Source: Saprospirales bacterium (lineage in GTDB: Bacteria > Bacteroidota > Bacteroidia > Chitinophagales > Saprospiraceae). Taken from it: a stretch of DNA of 64,000 nucleotides. Of this stretch, positions 37,051 through 46,418 are shown piece by piece. The stretch's first letter is position 1, and every line of letters begins with the position of its first letter. The notes under the pieces were generated by a model, which ran no database searches, had not been told where the DNA came from, and was given only the letters and a program-made list of their open reading frames with translations. The position numbers and the translations under genes are program-made. The DNA lies in the NCBI GenBank assembly GCA_002698985.1, contig PAAY01000061.1, positions 1-64,000 of the forward strand. Reading direction: 5' to 3'.

Positions 37051-38490
37051 TCAGTCGAGTTTGATCTCACGTCCGAGGTAGAAATCGAGAATTTTCAGCC
37101 GGAACAAGTAATCGTAGCGGTTGAAGGTCAGGTCGTTTTCTGCCATGTCCAGGGCATTTCTAGCGGAAGTGTATTCCAGCGTATTGATGGAGCCCAGGTC
37201 GAAGCGCTTTTGAGCGTTTTCGAAAGCCCGCTGGGCCGCTTCGTAGGATTTGAGCGAAGCCTCGTAAGCCCGGTGCGCCGCACGGGCATTGGCCAGGGCC
37301 GTGTGCACCTCGGTGCGCAGTTGCTGTTTGACCTGCTCGTTTCTCACGTCGGCAATTTTGGTGGAGATCTCCGCCCTTTGCAGGCTGGCTGCCGAACGGC
37401 CGTTGTTGAATATGGGCAGGCTGAGGCTGATGCCCAGGTTCTGACCAAAATTCTGGTCCAGTTGGTCCCGGTAGGACGTCTTTTCCAGCAGGGGAATGTC
37501 AACCGGAAAGCCCACTGTAACCGGCGTGTTGTCAATGTAGATTGTTTGTTCCTGGATATCGCTTTGAAATCCGGTGACTGATTTGGCAGCACTGGACCAG
37601 CGGGTGTCGATGCCCGCAAAAACGGCCAGTGTCGGGTACAGCGAGGCTTTCGCAATTGACTCTCCTATGATAGCACTTTCCAATCGGTATTCTTCGGCTT
37701 TCACCTGGGGCTGCGTGCCCAGGGCCTGGGTATATAGCTCGAGAAAATTCATGGCTTCGGGATTGGCGTCGGCAGGAATGACAAGCTCCGGCGCTTCCAC
37801 TTTAATTTCGGTGGACAGGTCGAGGAACATCTGGTCTTTTAGGTTTAGGTAGTTGAACTCCACCAGGTTCTCGGCCTGAACGATGGCCTGCTCATCCCGG
37901 GCCACCTGGGCTAGGATGTCGAGGCGGTCGTTTTCGGGGATGACACCGGCCTCGATGAGTTTCTCCGTTTGTTCCAGTTGCTTCAGCGACAGCTCATGGC
38001 GCTTGCGGGCATTTTCCAGTTGTTCTTCCGACTGGAGTATTTGCAGATAGGCGTTGGCAATGTTGAGGGCAGTGAGGTTGAAAGCGTAGTCCGAATCGTA
38101 TTCAGAGGCTTTCAGTTGCACGTCCATTTGCCGGATGCCGTTGGTGATGCGGCCGCCGCCGTAAACGAGGGCGTTGGCATTGACCCCGTAGCTGTTGAAG
38201 CTGATCCGCTGGTTGTTGAAATCGTTGGTGGTGGGGTCAATGGTACGGCCCCATTGCACACCGCCAGTAACGGAAGCACTCAGGTTGGGCAGGCGCTCCA
38301 GCCGGGCCTGGCGGGCGTTCACATGGGCCAGTGTCACGTTGTAGTCAGCTTGCTTGATGTTGAGGCTGTGGTCACGGGCGTATTCGATACACCGCTGCAA
38401 AGACCAAACTTCCTGGGCATTGCCGAAGGAAGTAAAAAAGGTGGAAATGAGTAGCAGGAAAAAAAGTCGTTCGTAAGGAAATCCTCGCAT
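37051..38490 (-). CDS. TolC family outer-membrane efflux protein
   Basis: A 479-residue exported protein with signal peptide LFFLLLISTFFTSFGNAQ and two OEP repeats. The N-terminal half starts with WSLQRCIEYARDHSLNIKQA and has the conserved RLPNLSASVTGGVQWGR. The C-terminal half has SLSLPIFNNGRSAASLQRAE and FDLGSINTLEYTSARNALD. It forms the trimeric outer-membrane channel for the adaptor encoded downstream. Upstream, the 168-bp gap contains two copies of the TTGCGMAGCGA word (38508-38518 and 38563-38573). Confidence 0.9.
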   Translation of the reverse strand: MRGFPYERLFFLLLISTFFTSFGNAQEVWSLQRCIEYARDHSLNIKQADYNVTLAHVNARQARLERLPNLSASVTGGVQWGRTIDPTTNDFNNQRISFNSYGVNANALVYGGGRITNGIRQMDVQLKASEYDSDYAFNLTALNIANAYLQILQSEEQLENARKRHELSLKQLEQTEKLIEAGVIPENDRLDILAQVARDEQAIVQAENLVEFNYLNLKDQMFLDLSTEIKVEAPELVIPADANPEAMNFLELYTQALGTQPQVKAEEYRLESAIIGESIAKASLYPTLAVFAGIDTRWSSAAKSVTGFQSDIQEQTIYIDNTPVTVGFPVDIPLLEKTSYRDQLDQNFGQNLGISLSLPIFNNGRSAASLQRAEISTKIADVRNEQVKQQLRTEVHTALANARAAHRAYEASLKSYEAAQRAFENAQKRFDLGSINTLEYTSARNALDMAENDLTFNRYDYLFRLKILDFYLGREIKLD

Positions 38491-38658
38491 GGGTATTCAG
38501 TTTTGTTTCGCTGCGCAATGGCGTTGGTAAATGAATGATCCGGGTGGGCTTCTTCCTCCCCGTTGCGAAGCGAAGGCAATAATAGACGGAGCCCCTGCGA
38601 GGGCTTAAGAAATTCTATCAATAGCAACTTACTTTAGATAAAGGTGTGCCTTTCAGAA

Positions 38659-39624
38659 TCAAGAATTCGATCGCATCCAGTTGATGATGTCGGTATCACT
38701 CTGGCGGGCTACTTCATCGGGAAGCGGGATGCGCTTTTGAAGGAGCATGTCCACAGCGACGGGTGTCTGGTTGCCGGCTTCGTCAAAGGCCTTGATGACC
38801 AGGTAACGGTTGTCCCGAAAGGCGGAATTGAGCCTGCCATCAAGCCGGGTGGGGCTTTCCAGTAGGGGATTGATCACCAGGCTGCCGGTGGTGGGATTGT
38901 ACTCCGGGGCGAGCAGCTGGTACTTTTCGGGTTCATCGCCGGAATGGAGCATGAACAAGCTGTGGTATTCAAAACCACCGTCGGCAGAATATTCTGCGAT
39001 GGGCAGGGTGGGTTTGGGGCCTTCTTGCTTAAGACTGTACACGAAAGTGCCGAGGTCTTCGGCGTGACCGATCAGGTAGTCTTCCCAGACCTCGAGTTTG
39101 TTGATCCGTCCGCTCTGGGCGTCTTCGGCATAGCGCTCGTTGAGGTAAGTGGGCTTCAGTGGTCCAACCAGTTTGAGGTCGTTCAGGTGCAGCAGGTAGA
39201 ACTGTGAAAAACCCTGGATGGCCAGCCAGCCATTGACTTTGTTGTAGTTGATTTTGGCGATGGTGTAGGGGAAGTCCGGGCTTTGGTCAACTTCCAGGTC
39301 GGTACTCAGGAGTATTTCGCAGTTTTCATTCCTCACCTCCAGGTGGCGGTGGCTGTCGCCCAGCCGGCTGTCCTGTGTGGCATCGTTGGCCAGAATTCTG
39401 ATGAGCAGGTGCTCGTCTGCCATCCACTTTTCGTTGCCTTCCAGCAGGAGTCCGGCTGTATCGCACAGCGGACGGGCAGGCGGCTGCTCAGCAAGGGGAG
39501 TCTCAGCGCTCAGCCCCGTGCTGTCCCCGCTGTCATCGGCAGTGTTTTGCGAAGAAGGATAATCGGACTCACAAGCGGCCAGGGATAAGAGCAGGCCTAA
39601 GAGGATCAGTAACTGGGATTTCAT
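38659..39624 (-). CDS. Lipoprotein of unknown function
   Basis: A 321-residue predicted lipoprotein. The signal ends with lipobox LAAC (SQLLILLGLLLSLAAC), which fixes the start at 39624 rather than at the longer ATG 39714. After a Ser/Thr/Asp-rich linker the chain is beta-rich with repeated Trp/Tyr-containing strands (NKVNGWLAIQGFSQFYLLHL), which would suit a propeller-like fold. I do not recognise the family. It is the last gene of a minus-strand run; the gap upstream is a repeat block. Confidence 0.75.
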   Translation of the reverse strand: MKSQLLILLGLLLSLAACESDYPSSQNTADDSGDSTGLSAETPLAEQPPARPLCDTAGLLLEGNEKWMADEHLLIRILANDATQDSRLGDSHRHLEVRNENCEILLSTDLEVDQSPDFPYTIAKINYNKVNGWLAIQGFSQFYLLHLNDLKLVGPLKPTYLNERYAEDAQSGRINKLEVWEDYLIGHAEDLGTFVYSLKQEGPKPTLPIAEYSADGGFEYHSLFMLHSGDEPEKYQLLAPEYNPTTGSLVINPLLESPTRLDGRLNSAFRDNRYLVIKAFDEAGNQTPVAVDMLLQKRIPLPDEVARQSDTDIINWMRSNS

Positions 39625-39675
39625 GGATGACAAAATTTTTGACGAAGATACGACGCTATTCAGGGATGAGGGATG

Positions 39676-39751
39676 CCCCGAAAGCTTTCGGGGGAGGGAT
39701 GAGAGGGATAACACTCTCCCAAACTCTACACTCTACACTCTACACCCTGCA
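39676..39751. repeat. Palindrome plus CTCTACA heptamer array
   Basis: A perfect 18-bp palindrome CCCCGAAAGCTTTCGGGG (39676-39693), a few GGGATGA-like units and ACTCTCCCAAAC lead into four CTCTACA-type heptamers (39724-39751). It ends three bases before the stop codon of the next gene, so it fills nearly the whole gap. Confidence 0.82.
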
Positions 39752-39753
39752 CA

Positions 39754-40218
39754 CTATTTTCTCTTCTTCTTCTTGCGCAGCCGTGGGTGATTCCATTCTT
39801 CACGTTGGGCGTACTCCACGATTTTGCGGGCCATGCCGATGATGGAAATGAAAACCAGGTAGCCGATGGTGAGGACGATGAAGATCCAGCGGTAGGAGCC
39901 GGCCTCTCTCATCGTTTGCGACGAAAAAAGGTATGCCAGGCCGCCGGATACCAGCGCCAGGGCTACGAAAGACAGCATGGAGCGGGTCCAATACTTTTCG
40001 AGGTCTTTGTTGAGCAGGCTGCTCAGCACGTTCAGGATGATGAAAAACAGGACGAATGTGAGGCTGATGGTCCAGGGCATGCGCTGTTCGATGGCGGCGC
40101 CGGCGCTATTGGCGAAGAGCAGCAGCAGGTCGCAAAGAAGGATGGCCGTTGCTACCAGCCCGGCCTGGTAAACCGGGTTTTTGATTCTGGAATAGGAGAG
40201 CAACTGGTTCATACGCAT
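39754..40218 (-). CDS. Small four-helix membrane protein
   Basis: A 154-residue protein with four hydrophobic segments (about residues 18-38, 48-66, 80-100 and 112-128) and a very basic C-terminus (RLRKKKKRK) that should stay in the cytoplasm. Family not recognised. It lies 15 bp downstream of rimO, so it probably shares its transcript. The start may be M1 (40218) or M3 (40212). Confidence 0.75.
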   Translation of the reverse strand: MRMNQLLSYSRIKNPVYQAGLVATAILLCDLLLLFANSAGAAIEQRMPWTISLTFVLFFIILNVLSSLLNKDLEKYWTRSMLSFVALALVSGGLAYLFSSQTMREAGSYRWIFIVLTIGYLVFISIIGMARKIVEYAQREEWNHPRLRKKKKRK

Positions 40219-40233
40219 CGAGGTTGTTGTCAG

Positions 40234-41553
40234 TTACCCTTCGGGCAAAGCGGCGAAGAGGTCGTATTCGCTGACATCGGTGATCAATACCTCTGCAAAG
40301 TCGCCAATTCTGACGTAATTCCCTTCTGCAGGCAGCAAAACTTCGTTGTCCACTTCCGGAGAATCGGCTTCGGTGCGGCCGATGAAATACTGGCCTTCTT
40401 TGCGGTCGAAGAGGGTTTTTAGCCGCTGGCCGATTTTGGCTTTGTTCTTCGCAAACGAAATTTCCTGCTGAATTTCCATGAGGCGGTTTGCACGGTCGGC
40501 TTTCACCTCCGGCGGTACATCGTCGGGCATTTCGTAGGCCAGGGTGTTTTCCTCGTGGGAATACTGGAACACTCCCAGCCGCTCGAACTGCATGTCTTCC
40601 ACAAAGCGACAGAGTTCTTCAAAATCTTCCTCTGTTTCACCGGGGAAGCCCACCAGCATGGTGGTGCGGATGGCAATGCCCGGCACCTTCTCCCGGGCCA
40701 GTTCTATGAGTTGCCGTTGTTCCTCCTGGGTGGTCTGCCGGCGCATGGCCTTCAGCACATTGTCGCTGGCGTGTTGCAGGGGTATGTCGAGGTAATTGCA
40801 CACTTTGGGCAGTCGGGCCATGGCATCCAGCACTTCCGTCGGAAAACGGGTGGGGTAGGCATAGTGCAGCCTGATCCATTCGATGCCGTCCACTGCCGAG
40901 AGGGCTTCCAGCAGTTCGGGCAGTGCCCGCTTTTTGTAGATGTCCAGTCCGTAATAGGTCAGCTCCTGTGCGATGAGCATGAGTTCTTTTACCCCTCGCT
41001 TCGCAAGGCTGGTGGCCTCCTGTATCAGCGATTCGAGGGTGCGTGAAACGTGCTTGCCCCGCATCAGCGGGATGGCACAAAAAGCACAGGTGCGGTTGCA
41101 GCCTTCGGAAATTTTCAGGTAGGCGTAATGGGGCGGGGTGGTGATGAGACGCTCCCCGATGAGCTCGTGTTTGTAGTCTGCATCGAGGCGGGCCAGCAGG
41201 CCGGGCAGCTCCAGCGTGCCAAACCAGGCATCCACCTCCGGAATCTCCATCTGGAGTTCATCCATGTAGCGTTGTGACAGGCAGCCGGTGACGTACAGCT
41301 TGTCTATCTGCCCTTCGCTTTTGTACTGGGCGTATTGCAGAATGGTGTCGATGCTTTCCTGCTTCGCCAGGTCGATGAAGCCGCAGGTATTCACGATGAT
41401 GATGTTGGCATCGTCGTTTTCAGCTTCGTGCGTCACCTCGTACTCGTTGGCCTGCAACTGGGTAATGATGTTCTCACTGTCCACCAGGTTTTTGGAACAT
41501 CCCAGTGTGATGACGTTGACTTTATCGGGTCTTTTTTTGTGTCGGGATTTCAT
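40234..41553 (-). CDS. rimO: Ribosomal protein S12 methylthiotransferase RimO
   Basis: A 439-residue radical-SAM enzyme that adds a methylthio group to an Asp of ribosomal protein S12. The N-terminal cluster-binding Cys are in TLGCSKNLVDSE, NTCGFID and TGCLSQRY. The radical-SAM cluster is CNRTCAFCAIP, followed by the RimO-typical LMRGKHVSR, and a C-terminal TRAM domain is present. The LGCSKN and MRGKHVSR signatures point to RimO rather than the related tRNA enzyme MiaB. Start at ATG 41553; upstream is spacer repeat. Confidence 0.93.
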   Translation of the reverse strand: MKSRHKKRPDKVNVITLGCSKNLVDSENIITQLQANEYEVTHEAENDDANIIIVNTCGFIDLAKQESIDTILQYAQYKSEGQIDKLYVTGCLSQRYMDELQMEIPEVDAWFGTLELPGLLARLDADYKHELIGERLITTPPHYAYLKISEGCNRTCAFCAIPLMRGKHVSRTLESLIQEATSLAKRGVKELMLIAQELTYYGLDIYKKRALPELLEALSAVDGIEWIRLHYAYPTRFPTEVLDAMARLPKVCNYLDIPLQHASDNVLKAMRRQTTQEEQRQLIELAREKVPGIAIRTTMLVGFPGETEEDFEELCRFVEDMQFERLGVFQYSHEENTLAYEMPDDVPPEVKADRANRLMEIQQEISFAKNKAKIGQRLKTLFDRKEGQYFIGRTEADSPEVDNEVLLPAEGNYVRIGDFAEVLITDVSEYDLFAALPEG

Positions 41554-41566
41554 CTGGATTGTTGAT

Positions 41567-41657
41567 ATGTTGAAATGTTGAGAGGGGTTTAGAGGGGTTT
41601 AGAGGGGTTCGGGCTCAGTTCCTCAAATCTTCGGTTCCTCGGTTCTTCAGTTCCTCA
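41567..41657. repeat. 8-nt and 10-nt arrays reaching into the CCA enzyme gene
   Basis: Two ATGTTGAA units (41567-41582), three AGAGGGGTTT units (41581-41610) and five 8-nt GTTCCTCA-type units (41618-41657). The stop codon of the CCA-adding enzyme lies at 41615-41617, so the last array encodes its final dozen or so residues. Confidence 0.82.
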
Positions 41658-43072
41658 CCCCGTCCTTCCAACCCTAATTCCTTCCCTCGTTCCAGCATAA
41701 AACGGAATGCCGCCTCTCTTTCGTTGGGGATTTCGCCATCGAGGATGGCTTCACGGATGGCATTTTTAATGATGCCAACCTCCCGTGAGGGCGGGATGCC
41801 GAAAGTCTTCATGATGTCTTCCCCGCTGATGGGGGGCTGCCAGTTGCGCAAGCGATCGGATTCCTCGATTTCTACCAGCCGCTGGCGCAGGAATTTATAG
41901 TTGCGCAGGTATCGCTTGACCTTGGCGTCGTTTTTCGAAGTGATGTCGGCTTCCGCCAACAGCATGAGGTCGTCAATGTCATCGCCGGCTTCATAGAGCA
42001 GGCGTCTGACGGCGCTGTCGGTGATGTCTTCTTTGGTCAGGCTGATGGGGCGCAAGTGCAGTTGCACCAGCTTCTGGACGTATTTCATCTGGTGGTCCAG
42101 CGGCAGGCGCAGTTTTTTAAAGATGCGGGGCACCATGGCAGCGCCCAGGTTCTCGTGGCCGTGGAAAGTCCAGCCCTCTTTGGGGTGGAAGCGTTTGGTG
42201 GGCGGCTTGGCGATGTCGTGCAGAAGGGCCGCCCAGCGCAGCCACTTTTTATCCGTTTTTTCAGCCACGTTGTCCAGTACCTGCAGGGTGTGGTAGAAGT
42301 TGTCCTTGTGGCCGATGCCATCACGTACTTCCACACCTTGCAGGGCGGCCAGCTCCGGAAAAATGATCTGGAGAAGTCCGCTTTTGAACAGCAGTTTGAA
42401 ACCGATGGAAGGCCGTTCTGAAAGGATGATCTTCTCCAGTTCGGTGGTGATGCGCTCCTGCGAGACAATCTCTATTCTTTGCTTGTATTTGCCGATGGCC
42501 TCAAAAGTTTCGTCCTCGATCCGGAACTTGAGTTGCGCAGCGAAGCGAATGGCCCGCATCATGCGCAAGGGATCGTCAGAAAAGGTTTTGCCGGGGTCGG
42601 TGGGCGTTTTGATGAGTTTTTGTTCCAGGTGCAGCAGACCGTTGAAGGGGTCGAGAATGCTGCCGAAGTCCTCGTCGTTGAGGCTGACGGCCAGTGCGTT
42701 GATGGTGAAATCACGCCGCAGTTGGTCGTCTTCAAGGGTGCCGGGGCTCACATCGGGGTTGCGGCTGTCGTGGGCATAGCTCTCTTTGCGTGCCCCCACG
42801 AATTCGATTTCCATACCCTGGTGTTTCAGCATGGCTGTTCCGAAACGGCCGTAAAAAGTTACCCTGGGGCAGGGCTTCAGCATGGAAGCAACGGTTTTTG
42901 CCAGTTCTATGCCATCGCCCACACACACCACGTCGATGTCAGTGGTAGGTCGGCCCAGCAGGCGGTCCCTGACATAGCCACCGACCACATAAGCCGGCAC
43001 GCCGCATTTTTTGGCAGCCTGGCTCAGCAATTCAAACAGGGCACGTTCTTCCTTCTGTATGTTGAAAATCAA
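41615..43072 (-). CDS. CCA tRNA nucleotidyltransferase with HD domain
   Basis: A 485-residue class II polymerase beta superfamily enzyme that adds or repairs the 3-prime CCA of tRNAs, or the poly(A) polymerase relative of it. [19 protein letters not shown] gives the nucleotidyl-transfer site with the DxD pair. [13 protein letters not shown] and [11 protein letters not shown] are the conserved neck motifs, and [13 protein letters not shown] is the HD metal site. The last residues ([13 protein letters not shown]) are encoded by an 8-nt spacer array and are probably not conserved. Gene otherwise complete. Confidence 0.9.
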   Translation of the reverse strand: MIFNIQKEERALFELLSQAAKKCGVPAYVVGGYVRDRLLGRPTTDIDVVCVGDGIELAKTVASMLKPCPRVTFYGRFGTAMLKHQGMEIEFVGARKESYAHDSRNPDVSPGTLEDDQLRRDFTINALAVSLNDEDFGSILDPFNGLLHLEQKLIKTPTDPGKTFSDDPLRMMRAIRFAAQLKFRIEDETFEAIGKYKQRIEIVSQERITTELEKIILSERPSIGFKLLFKSGLLQIIFPELAALQGVEVRDGIGHKDNFYHTLQVLDNVAEKTDKKWLRWAALLHDIAKPPTKRFHPKEGWTFHGHENLGAAMVPRIFKKLRLPLDHQMKYVQKLVQLHLRPISLTKEDITDSAVRRLLYEAGDDIDDLMLLAEADITSKNDAKVKRYLRNYKFLRQRLVEIEESDRLRNWQPPISGEDIMKTFGIPPSREVGIIKNAIREAILDGEIPNEREAAFRFMLERGKELGLEGRGEELKNRGTEDLRN

Positions 43073-43179
43073 GGTCTGTCAGTATTTTGTTCAGCTTCAC
43101 CGGCGTCTGGCGCCGGCAACTTGAAAGCCTTCCTCAAAGGCGGCCCCAAAGGTAAGGCAGCCATGGGGAAAGGATGGCA

Positions 43180-44178
43180 TCATCCCGCCACAGATTCCAG
43201 GTTTGCGTAATGCTCACGAATCTCTTCCAGCGTCGCAAAAATTACTTCGGGATCGTCGGTGGTAACCAGTTTCATCCGGAAGGGCTTGATGTGCGGGAAA
43301 CCCCTGAAATAGTTGGTGTAATGCTTTCTGGTTTCCAGGATTCCCAGCCTTTCTCCTTTCCATTCGATGGCGTGGATCAGGTGTTGGCGGACTGCTTCCA
43401 CCCGCTCTTCGACACTGGGCGGTGGGAGTTTCTCACCGGTATTGAAATAATGCTTGATCTCTCTGAAAATCCAGGGGTAACCAATGCTGGCCCTGCCGAT
43501 CATGATCCCATCAACACCGTATTTGTTACGGTATTCCAATGCCTTTTCGGGGCTGTCGATGTCACCGTTGCCGAAGATGGGGATGTGGATTCTCGGGTTT
43601 TCCTTCACCTTCGCAATCCAGCTCCAGTCGGCCTCGCCTTTGTACATCTGCTTGCGGGTGCGGCCGTGGATGGTCAGCGCCTGTATGCCGACGTCTTGCA
43701 GTCGCTCCGCAACTTCTACGATGTTGATGGTTTTTTCATCCCATCCCAGGCGGGTTTTCACCGTCACCGGTTTCCTGGTGCTGTTGACCACTGCTTTGGT
43801 CAGCTCCACCATCTTTGGAACGTCCTGCAAAAGCCCGGCACCGGCCATGCGGCAGGCCACTTTGGCAACAGGGCAGCCGTAGTTGATATCCACCACATCC
43901 GGATTGGCCTTTTCGACGATGCCCGCTGCTTTTATCATGGACTCCAACTGCCCGCCGAAGTACTGAATGCCGATGGGCCGCTCGTAGTCGTAAATGTCCA
44001 GCTTTTGAAAGGACTTCTTTGCGTCGTGAACCAGTCCGTCGGCACTGATGAACTCGGTGTACATCATGTCCGCCCCGTTCAGCTTGCACAGCCTGCGGAA
44101 GGGGGGATCGCTCACATCCTCCATTGGAGCCAGCAACAATGGGAATTCACCCAGTTCTACATCGCCGATTTTTACCAT
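43180..44178 (-). CDS. tRNA-dihydrouridine synthase (DusB type)
   Basis: A 332-residue FMN enzyme that reduces uridines in tRNA. The barrel opens with LLLAPMEDVSDPPFRRLC. The catalytic Cys is in DINYGCPVAKVA, the FMN-binding TVKTRLGWDEK and IHGRTRKQMYKGEADW follow, and IPIFGNGDI precedes the C-terminal helical domain. DusB is the usual bacterial member with this pattern, but the exact paralogue is inferred. Complete, with a start at ATG 44178. Confidence 0.92.
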   Translation of the reverse strand: MVKIGDVELGEFPLLLAPMEDVSDPPFRRLCKLNGADMMYTEFISADGLVHDAKKSFQKLDIYDYERPIGIQYFGGQLESMIKAAGIVEKANPDVVDINYGCPVAKVACRMAGAGLLQDVPKMVELTKAVVNSTRKPVTVKTRLGWDEKTINIVEVAERLQDVGIQALTIHGRTRKQMYKGEADWSWIAKVKENPRIHIPIFGNGDIDSPEKALEYRNKYGVDGIMIGRASIGYPWIFREIKHYFNTGEKLPPPSVEERVEAVRQHLIHAIEWKGERLGILETRKHYTNYFRGFPHIKPFRMKLVTTDDPEVIFATLEEIREHYANLESVAG

Positions 44179-44257
44179 TCTTCAATTGCTTTTGCGGTTT
44201 GAGCTGCAAAGATAAGAAGCTGGAAGGCAGTAATCAGTATTCAGTGTTCAGAGTGCC

Positions 44258-44292
44258 AAAGCTCAACAAGGTTTGGAACCTCGTTGAGCTTT
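44258..44292. promoter_or_regulatory. Strong hairpin in the dusB/BatE divergent gap
   Basis: AAAGCTCAACAAGGTT (44258-44273) and AACCTCGTTGAGCTTT (44277-44292) form a 16-pair stem with one mismatch and a 3-nt loop. No upstream plus-strand gene needs a terminator here, so it may be a leader element of the gene at 44357 or a relic. Confidence 0.45.
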
Positions 44293-44356
44293 CAGAATCT
44301 TCAACATAAGACCTTGCCTTCAATTTCTGATCTTTGGCGCCACAAAAGCAGATTCA

Positions 44357-45109
44357 ATGAGGCTGATACTTTTGATGGTGGGTTTGTTACTGACTGGCAT
44401 GCTGCGGGCTGCCGGACCGGAGGATGCATTGAAAGAAGCTGAAACAGCATTTGCCGAAGGAAACTACGCAAAGGCTGTGGAGCAATATAAGGCCTTGTTG
44501 GAGCAGGGTTACACCGGCAGCGAATTGCTGTACAACCTGGGTACCGCTGCCTTGCATGCTTCTGACTTTGGAACCGCCCGGCTGGCACTGGAGCGTGCGC
44601 TGCTGCTCGATCCTGCTGACCCTGATGTGTTGGCCAACCTGGAAGCCCTCAAAAAGCAGTTGCCGGATCAGTTTGAGGAGGTGCCGCCTTTTGCCCCGGT
44701 GGCCTGGTGGCGCCGGCTGGCCGGCATGCTGAGCACCGATGCCTGGAGTGTGCTGCTCATCCTACTCGCCTGGCTGCTGGCAGGATTGGTGTTTGCGAAG
44801 ATGAGAGGCCTGGGACTTGCCGGGAAGCCACTGCCGGCCTGGCTGTTGCCCACAGGGGCTGTGGTACTTGTGTTGGGCGCCTCCCTGCTTTTTACCCGTT
44901 GGAAAATGCTCAGCTCCCACAAAGAGGCGGTGGTGATGGTGGCAGAGGTTCCCGTAACTTCAGCCCCGGACGAATACGGGCAGGAACTGCATCGGCTTCA
45001 CGCCGGCACCAAAGTGGAAGTGCTCGATCGCATCGGTGATTTTTACAAGGTGGAATTGCCCAATGGCGATACCGGCTGGCTGCCGGAAGAAGCACTTGAG
45101 CGCATCTGA
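44357..45109 (+). CDS. BatE-like TPR and SH3 domain protein
   Basis: A 250-residue exported or membrane protein. The signal-like N-terminus (LILLMVGLLLTGMLRA) is followed by two to three TPR units (AEGNYAKAVEQYKALLEQG, TARLALERALLLDPADP). Two membrane helices come next (about residues 130-147 and 156-176), then a C-terminal bacterial SH3 domain (TKVEVLDRIGDFYKVELP, GDTGWLPEEALERI). This layout matches BatE of the Bacteroidota aerotolerance (bat) cluster, but the other bat genes are not here. Confidence 0.82.
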   Translation: MRLILLMVGLLLTGMLRAAGPEDALKEAETAFAEGNYAKAVEQYKALLEQGYTGSELLYNLGTAALHASDFGTARLALERALLLDPADPDVLANLEALKKQLPDQFEEVPPFAPVAWWRRLAGMLSTDAWSVLLILLAWLLAGLVFAKMRGLGLAGKPLPAWLLPTGAVVLVLGASLLFTRWKMLSSHKEAVVMVAEVPVTSAPDEYGQELHRLHAGTKVEVLDRIGDFYKVELPNGDTGWLPEEALERI

Positions 45110-45185
45110 ATTCTTGCTATACCCCTCAAAAGTTACACGGAGATTCCCAGAGAAGACACGGAGTGCCACGGAGAGGAAATAACGC

Positions 45186-45241
45186 CTACTCTCTACTCTC
45201 TACTCTCTACTCTCTACTCCCTACTCCCTATTCCCTACTCC
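45186..45241. repeat. Heptamer array, 8 units (CTACTCT/CTACTCC)
   Basis: Eight 7-nt units: four CTACTCT, two CTACTCC, CTATTCC and CTACTCC. The stop codon of the minus-strand gene at 45228 lies inside the array, so the last few residues (GDGSRE) are read from it. Longest heptamer array in the window. Confidence 0.9.
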
Positions 45242-46184
45242 CATCCCCATTTCCTTTCTTCTCCTTCCCCAACAGGTCCTTGTTTTTTCTGTTGTCCAAA
45301 ACGGGTTCCGGGCGTGGGGCTTCGTCCAGGATTTGATTTTCGAGGTAGGGCACCCAGACCCAGCGGCCGCTCTCCAGCTTCAGGGCTTCGTAGGTTCCGT
45401 CTGGCACCATGGACATACCCTGGCCGTAATTGCCGCCCATGGGGGTCAGGTGATCGTAGACGATCATGCCGAGGGTCTCGTCGTAATTCATCTTGAAGGC
45501 AGCTTCGGCAGAATAGGTGAAAACCACCCGGTTCTTGACCTCCGTACTGTCGTTTTCCGGAAAGTGATACACAAACACAGGCGCTCCGAAAGTGGCCTTC
45601 CCGTCCTTCAGGGTCAGCACATCTATGAGCTTTTTGTGATTGAAGAAGCTGTAGGCATTGTAGCCAAAGAGCAGGTACTTTCTGCCTTCGGGCGTATCAA
45701 AGTCGTAGATGTTGTAATACAGCGCCCCGTACCAATTTTCGGGAGGGAGGATGGCTTGTTCTTCTGATTGTATGGTAAAGGAGCGGTCCACCAATGGGAT
45801 GAGTTTCAGCTCGGGGCTATTGAGCTGTATGGCGCCGTAATAGCGGTATTCGTTTGCATCCACATACAACTGCCAGGTGAATATCCTGAAGGTGCTGTCG
45901 GCCGGATATTGGATGGACACGGTTCGCATCCGCTCAAAAGGGTAGTGGAACGAATTTTCGGTTTTGAGGGCCTTGACCAGTGTTTTGATGAGGTGGCGGC
46001 AGGCGACGAAACGGTTTTCCGGAAGGGAGTCATTGACGACGAGAAAGGACAGTAAACCGAGGGTATCCTCGTAGCTGCGCAATGTTTGGAGTTCGGATGT
46101 ATCGAAAGGCAATTCGTTCTGAGCCTGTCCGGTCTGTGTGGCGGTAAGAACTATTGCGACGAAAAATAAAATTCTGATGAGCAT
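45228..46184 (-). CDS. Exported protein of unknown function
   Basis: A 318-residue exported protein with a signal peptide (LIRILFFVAIVLTATQTGQAQ). The frame extends 17 codons upstream to 46235. The mature part is beta-rich with many Tyr, Phe and Asp residues; SYEDTLGLLSFLVVND near the N-terminus and DHLTPMGGNYGQGMSMVPDG near the C-terminus look like conserved blocks, but I do not recognise the family. The C-terminus runs into the heptamer array, replacing whatever native end the gene had. Confidence 0.75.
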   Translation of the reverse strand: MLIRILFFVAIVLTATQTGQAQNELPFDTSELQTLRSYEDTLGLLSFLVVNDSLPENRFVACRHLIKTLVKALKTENSFHYPFERMRTVSIQYPADSTFRIFTWQLYVDANEYRYYGAIQLNSPELKLIPLVDRSFTIQSEEQAILPPENWYGALYYNIYDFDTPEGRKYLLFGYNAYSFFNHKKLIDVLTLKDGKATFGAPVFVYHFPENDSTEVKNRVVFTYSAEAAFKMNYDETLGMIVYDHLTPMGGNYGQGMSMVPDGTYEALKLESGRWVWVPYLENQILDEAPRPEPVLDNRKNKDLLGKEKKGNGDGSRE

Positions 46185-46315
46185 GTAAATGGACTTGTTA
46201 CGGGATGATGCCATGATCTGCATTATACTTCTCACGGCAAAGAACGGTCTTTCGGGGTGATTATTTCATGCTCCGTGAAGCGGCAAAAATCAGTGGCGAA
46301 CTTTCGCTGATGCCG

Positions 46316-46346
46316 TTTACGGTTCTTGCTCATTTGGGTATATTTG
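46316..46346 (+). promoter_or_regulatory. Promoter of etfB
   Basis: TTTA (46316-46319), a 19-nt spacer and TATATTTG (46339-46346) match the Bacteroidota consensus with one difference in the upstream box. The ATG is 72 nt downstream. Confidence 0.6.
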
Positions 46347-46418
46347 CGCCGCTTTGAACGTCCTGTTCGCTTCGCAATGCAGGGCGAAAACGATTCGAAA
46401 AACTTTACCCTTTCCAAA

